From Mytilus galloprovincialis (Eukaryota > Mollusca > Bivalvia > Mytilida > Mytilidae): 64,000 nucleotides of DNA. Shown piece after piece: positions 59,121 to 64,000 of this stretch. Below the pieces are notes generated by a model. The model did not search any database and was not told the DNA's origin. It saw only the letters and a program-made list of their open reading frames with translations. Numbering within the stretch: position 1 is the stretch's first letter; each line of letters starts with the position of its first letter. A program made the translations under genes and the position numbers. Where the stretch lies: contig NC_134851.1 of NCBI RefSeq assembly GCF_965363235.1, positions 38,344,321-38,408,320 of the forward strand, read 5' to 3'.

Positions 59121-59224
59121 TGGTAATATCATTTTGGCGTGGCTGGGTATGTATACATCCCACCATTGTGTTATTGTCCTATTTTCATTTTCATTTTTTT
59201 TCTTTCAGTCTTTCTTATGTGTAT

Positions 59225-59505
59225 TGTCTAAATTTTTGACCCCAATTTCATGGTCCACAGAACATAGAAAATGATAGTGCAAGTTTGGGATAACAGTTAG
59301 TTTTGGTTAAAGTTTTAAGTTGAGGTTGATTTTGATGAAGTTGAAGTCCAATCAATTTGACACTTAGTACACATATTCCCTATGCTAGATTTATCTAATT
59401 TTAATGCCATATTAGACTTTTGACCCCCAAATTAAGGTCCACTGAACATAGAAAATGATAGTGTGAGTCGGGTATCCGTGTACTATGGACACATTCTTGT
59501 TTTAG
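59225..59505. repeat. R4 repeat fragment
   Basis: CCCAATTTCATGGTCCACAG, AGTCCAATCAATTTGACACT and GGTATCCGTGTACTATGGAC. Confidence 0.75.
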
Positions 59506-59639
59506 TGCTTTGTTTTGTGTTTGAATTCAATTTGAACACGATAACAAATACACAATTGCTATTCCAAAAAAAACTAATAAAATGTTGATTGTAATTTGCT
59601 ATCGATATTTGTATACAGTTGAATATTACGGTTTGGTTA

Positions 59640-59735
59640 ATAGTTATCAAAAGTACCAGGATTATAATATAGTACGCCAGACGCGCGTTTGGTATACATA
59701 AGACTCATCAATGACGCTCATATCAAAATATGGTT
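59640..59735 (-). repeat. R1 terminal block, solo
   Basis: Only the roughly 95-bp terminal block (AGTTATCAAAAGTACCAGGA to GACGCTCATATC), without the body. Confidence 0.8.
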
Positions 59736-59864
59736 AAACCTTACCGTTTAATATCCATGCCTCGCCATATAACGAGTACCTTTATTCAGTAAATTAGGTG
59801 TGCTCTGATGTGTACTTTCAGGTAATTGATAAAAATTAATAGGTCTGAAAAATGGATCAAATAT

Positions 59865-60090
59865 ATATAAACATAAGGAGATGTGGTATGATTGCCAATG
59901 AGACATAAATCTACCATAGTACAAAATAACGTACAACCTTCAACATTATGCAAATTCATACTGATTCGTCAGCTAAAAAAAACCAACAAAAAACAAATAT
60001 GTATAACAACATGCAATTAAAAAAATGAAACGAAAAATTTAGTGGCCGGATAGACGGGTACTTATGTCTACCACTCAGATACAGGTTCAT
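59865..60090 (-). repeat. R3 repeat, diverged
   Basis: AGGAGATGTGGTATGATTGC, CAATGAGACATAAATCTACC and a CAGATACAGGTTCATGTC segment. Confidence 0.65.
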
Positions 60091-60354
60091 GTCTTTCCAG
60101 AGGCAGACTTAAATTCAAGCAGCAAATCATATTAAAAAAAATTGCATTGTAAAATAACACATCGATATGTTTCGAACTTTAATAAACAATCGTGGAAAAT
60201 TTTCGTCTTGTCGGCACACATTGGATATAAGTAGTATTAAACTCAAAGGAAAAAAAATATCTATCTTCTTTCCAGACACTATATCATACATAAATATTAC
60301 ATAAATATTTATTTTGGTTTGTATTACAAAATTGAGGAACTATATCATACCAAC

Positions 60355-60550
60355 ATAAATACAGGAAGATGTGGTGTGAGTGCCAATGAGACAACTCTCC
60401 ATCCAAATAACAATTTATAAAAGTAAACCATTATAGGTCAATGTACGGCCTTCAACACTGAGCCTTGGCTCACACCGAACAACAAGCTATAAAGGGCCCC
60501 AAAATTACTAGTGTAAACCATTCAAACGGGAAAACCAACATGACCAATTT
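60355..60550 (-). repeat. R3 repeat
   Basis: AGGAAGATGTGGTGTGAGTG, CAATGAGACAACTCTCCATC, GTACGGCCTTCAACACTGAG and AAGCTATAAAGGGCCCC. Confidence 0.8.
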
Positions 60551-60888
60551 TCAACGTTGAGCCAATGTTACGTTGTAGTTTTAAACAGGTGCTGGTAATC
60601 CAAATCCAGAAATACGTGTCCCAGTATGTTATTTGCAATTTAGTCATTGAATTTATAGTAACATAATTATAAATTATATATTGCATTTGTCCATTCTTTA
60701 ACAAATTGCTAAATACTCAAAATAAAAATTCATTAAGGATTATTGTAAACACTGTATATCAGAGAACGTCACTTGAGCCTTCAATTCATAAAAGGCGAAA
60801 CAAAAGCATCGAAAAGACAGGCCAGAACATATTTGAATGTAATGTTGATTTTGAATAAAATAATGCTGCTGATAAATATATTTTTTAG

Positions 60889-60942
60889 AGATATTGATGC
60901 ATACCGAGGAACCTGTTGAACCAATGGATTATTCAGAGACTA
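60889..60942 (+). CDS. Death-domain gene, linker exon 2 of a duplicated pair
   Basis: 54 nt between ATATTTTTTAG and donor ACTA|GTAAGT, phase 1 at both ends. Encodes ILMHTEEPVEPMDYSET with one split codon each side. EPMD is shared with the exon at 57982. Joins in frame to NIDEKIHRFF of the last exon. The intron that follows contains a LINE fragment and an R1 repeat absent from the sister intron. Confidence 0.65.
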
Positions 60943-60984
60943 GTAAGTAAAAATATTGATGAATAGGTGAACTATAACAATATT

Positions 60985-61480
60985 TGTATTTTATTAGAAT
61001 AAGTGATCATTCCCTCGCTATTGAAACTGGAAGATATAAAAATGTCCCACGCCCTCGAAGACTTTATAATACGTGCAAAGTTTTAGACGATGAATCCCAT
61101 TTCTTTTTAATATGTAAAATAAATAATGATTTAAAACATGTCTTTTTTAATGATTTAAAAACTCAATACAAAGATGTTTCACAATAAAATGCAATATATA
61201 CTAAATCCAACCTCTAGTCAGCAAGTGAAATCTTTAGGCTCCTTTATTAAACAGTCTATGGAACGGAGGACAGGGGGCACTTGAGGTCATTTGTTGTGTT
61301 TAATGTTTTGTTTATTTCTATTTTTTATGTAAATTTTAATGTCGCCATCATATTGTTATTATTACATGTTATTGTCATACCTTTTGGTCCCCTTATTGTG
61401 CTTTAACATAGAATGTATTTTATTACGCTCTTTTCTATTGATTTGTCAAATACAGAACGTAGATTCAGTAAATAATATAT
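60985..61480 (+). pseudogene. LINE ORF2 C-terminal fragment in intron
   Basis: RISDHSLAIETGRYKNVPRP, then DDESHFFLICKINNDLKHVF and, after a frameshift, QQVKSLGSFIKQSMERRTGG. Typical LINE ORF2 tail. Truncated at its 5' end. Confidence 0.75.
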
Positions 61481-61569
61481 CGATTTGTTATTGTGATTGT
61501 TTCGAACATTGATAACATGATCAACGATGAACTAATACATATCATTATGGATGTCAACCGACTTATATG

Positions 61570-62030
61570 TTTGGCTTTATCAATATTTCGATTTGAGCGT
61601 CACTGATGAGTCTTATGTAGACGAAACGCGCGTCTGGCGTACTAAATTATAAACCTGGTACTTTTGATAACTATTTAAACCACTGGGTCGATGCCACTGC
61701 TGGTGGACGTTTCGTCCCCGTGGGTATCACCAGCCCAGTAGTCAACATTTCGGTGTTGACATGAATAACAATAATGTGGTCATTTTTGTAAATTTCCTGT
61801 TAACAAAACTTTGAATTTTTCGAAAAACTAAGGATTTTTTTATTCCAGGCATAGATTACCTTAGCCGTATTTGGCACAACTTTTTGGAATTTTGGATCCT
61901 CAATGCTTTTCAACTTTGTACATGTTTGGCTTTATCAATATTTTGATTTAAGCGTCACTGATGAGTCATATGTAGACGAAACGCGCGTCTGGCGTACTAA
62001 ATTATAATCCTAGTACTTTTGAACTATAAT
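61570..62030 (+). repeat. R1 repeat with direct terminal blocks (T-body-T)
   Basis: Two near-identical blocks of about 100 bp (TTTGGCTTTATCAATATTTT through GACGAAACGCGCGTCTGGCG to CTAGTACTTTTGA-like end) at about 61570-61674 and 61925-62028 flank a body of about 250 bp. The body contains CCAGCCCAGTAGTCAACATT-like sequence. Confidence 0.85.
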
Positions 62031-62149
62031 AGGTGTTGTAACTGTTTTATTATATCGAAGATATTTTGACTTATATTTGATTATTCACCGGCCCTGTTGA
62101 TTTGGACGATAACATCCCAATTAATTCACACCTAAAAATCTTGTATTTG

Positions 62150-62858
62150 CCAATAGATGTACGAAGCGCTTTCCGTTTACAAAAAAAAAAAAAAAAAAAA
62201 CACATAGAAGACAAAATAAAGGACAAAGTCAAAGTACAATTAGGAATCAAAGTTCTGAAGGTTATGCAAAAGAAATTTATATATAAGTTTTATTCGGTGT
62301 TATGTATATGTTAGAAAAGTATTCATTTTTGTTAAAAAACAATAATTTGTTTATTTTGTAACATAATAAAACATAGACTGGGTCATGGAATATTGTCAGT
62401 AATAAGTGCACATCTAGTTGACAAGTCGAATTTGACTATATAAACGTCTTGGTTCCATTAAATAGAGCTGCTCTGCGATTGGATACTTTTATCACAGAAT
62501 TCATAAAGAGTATTAAGTGTGTTATGAGAGATCGATTACAGAAAAGTTTGCATTACTCGGGTTATCTAATCAGGTCAACTTTGAATATATACAATCAAGT
62601 TTGTCTTACTTTGCCAACAAATTATTTCTGCCATCCAGGCTTAAAAGCAGTATTTTGAAATGAACAGAGAAATATGAAAAACAGAATGTTCACGTTATTT
62701 CTAACAGCAAAGAATATTTAAGAAAAACAAAAGATTAAAAGACGAATTTATCAGTATCGACTCTATTCAAGTCGTTTCTTCTTTCCGCTACTTATAAAAT
62801 GATGACCTACCTATGTGTAAGTTGCGCGAAATGTGTCATTTGCCATTTTTTCTTTCAG
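62150..62858 (+). other. Intron sequence, nothing further recognised
   Basis: Includes a poly-A run at about 62180-62200. A short plus-strand frame at 62449-62658 is not supported by splice sites or known motifs. Confidence 0.4.
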
Positions 62859-63178
62859 ATATTGATGAAAAAATCCATAGGTTTTTCCTTGAGTTAATTA
62901 CAACGCATGGCTTGAAATGGACTACATTTCTTGCTGACCTCGGGTTCAGATCAAAATTGTTGCTTAAATTGCCACAAGAAAAGAAAGATGATCATTTTTG
63001 TTATTATTTGGAGTATTGGCTTGCTACCGTTACATTTTTAGGACAAAACCCAGTTTCACATTTGTATAGAGCCCTTATAAAGTCTCAACACAAAGACCTC
63101 GTAGATGAACTCAAGCTCAAGTTTCCAAGTGGTGAGAAGAAACCTACTTATTTTCAAACTTGTGCATTTCATGACTGA
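62859..63178 (+). CDS. Death-domain gene, terminal exon
   Basis: Acceptor CCATTTTTTCTTTCAG, phase 1. Encodes DEKIHRFFLELITTHGLKWT then TFLADLGFRSKLLLKLPQEK, HFCYYLEYWLATVTF and PVSHLYRALIKSQHKDLVDE, ending TYFQTCAFHD and TGA. The spacing W..fLadLGf, LEyW near the middle, and HLyrAL...lVdeL fits the Death-domain six-helix pattern seen in FADD-, MyD88- and UNC5-type proteins. Such domains mediate homotypic assembly in apoptosis or innate immune signalling. N-terminal domains lie upstream and are not identified, so pathway is unknown. CARD or DED are less good fits. Confidence 0.75.
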
Positions 63179-63259
63179 CTCAATATTTATAAACAAAACA
63201 AAATTTATTTAAGTATGCATAAGAAAGCAATTCCAAAAATGATACAAACTAAAAACACA

Positions 63260-63265
63260 AATAAA
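63260..63265 (+). promoter_or_regulatory. Possible polyadenylation signal AATAAA
   Basis: 82 bp after the Death-domain gene stop codon. Confidence 0.4.
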
Positions 63266-63269
63266 CTAT

Positions 63270-63625
63270 TCTTTTGAAACTGACTTGAGCAGAAAAATTG
63301 AACAATGAAAACTGCTAAGTAATTAATTCACTAGACTATAATCAAGGAGACATGTTTTAAAGTAGTTGTCAAACTGATATGTACTTATAGTAAGGCAACT
63401 TTCTACAAAATACAATTGATCAAAAACAAGTAGTTATAAAACTAACTTAATCAGAAACTTAACATTGAAAATGGTTTATCTATTCAAAGTTACTGGACCT
63501 CGAACTAGGAACAGGACTTCATTATAGTTGTCAATCTAATAGGTACTAATAGTAATGCAACTTTTTGTAAAATATCGTTGATCTATAACATGTAGTTCCT
63601 ACAAAACCCTTAAAAATTGTTTGTT
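63270..63625. repeat. Diverged tandem repeat, unit about 162 bp, two copies
   Basis: AACTGACTTGAGCAGAAA and later AACTAACTTAATCAGAAA, GTTGTCAAACTGATATGTAC and later GTTGTCAATCTAATAGGTAC, AAGGCAACTTTCTAC and later AATGCAACTTTTTGT. Spaced about 162 bp. Confidence 0.75.
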
Positions 63626-63629
63626 GGTA

Positions 63630-64000
63630 AAACTCGTGCTGATGCATATTTTCCCATCCAGTTTGCGTAAGGTATATACATTTCGAGGTGATAATGTATT
63701 CATATTGACACCAAGAGTGACCTTTTCCCACTAAAGATACCAGATTAAAGCATTTGATTCATCTATTAAAATGGCATTATTTTGAATGGCTTGAGTGTTT
63801 TTATATTTAAATTGTATTTTTAAGAGCCCGACAATGGTTTTTTTCAGGCATTCTTCATTATGAAACCACTTTTTATAAAAACTTGTGTATGTATACTTAC
63901 AAATGCCACTTAAAGTTCATGGTTCCAAGCGAATGATGATGAAACAAATATTATCATCCTAGAGATGTATGGGGATATGATAGGTCAAAGGACTCCATGT
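63630..64000. other. No feature recognised
   Basis: AT-rich sequence at the window end. Confidence 0.4.

Overview
This is eukaryotic, AT-rich, intron-bearing and very repeat-dense DNA. The interspersed repeats look like those I associate with bivalve molluscs, most likely a marine mussel (Mytilus). That is family-level recall plus visible structure, with no database search. There are no bacterial-style genes, operons, rRNA or tRNA genes. Most open frames are repeat-derived or chance, so the window reads as a transposon-rich intergenic and intronic landscape with a few gene fragments.

Layout. (1) 1-5835 and 33500-44050 are two copies (A and B) of one direct segmental duplication. Each carries a decayed Penelope-like reverse transcriptase remnant and one copy of a small intronless gene of unknown function. 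Copy B (41606-42085, minus) looks intact. Copy A has lost its native start, splice acceptor and stop. The pair works as an insertion detector: two large TIR elements are present only in B, and two small insertions only in A. (2) 5.9-15.2 kb holds a repeat, then a PIF/Harbinger-type transposase split into two exons by a 6.7-kb intron (7186-7516 and 14199-14640). A convergent partner ORF with a coiled-coil tail follows at 14785-15179 (minus). The intron houses a 4.9-kb element with long inverted arms full of a GATGACCGTAA motif. (3) 15.6-23.5 kb is block-tandem repeats, several MITEs and a 40-bp minisatellite. (4) 24.5-25.7 kb has C-terminal exons of an unrecognised host gene (minus). (5) 25.8-33.2 kb is a chain of TIR elements with readable target-site duplications, including a 1.8-kb Mutator-like element carrying a zinc-finger fragment. 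(6) 44-56 kb is repeats and low-information sequence. (7) 56.8-63.2 kb carries four phase-matched exons (plus) of a gene ending in a Death-like domain. Two of its linker exons, with flanking intron, look tandemly duplicated.

The recurrent theme is non-autonomous TIR elements whose ends or interiors are packed with short, element-specific repeated motifs, often with 5-bp target duplications. No single multi-gene novel system is visible. The best leads are the duplicated orphan gene, the Death-domain gene, and several TIR families dated relative to the duplication.
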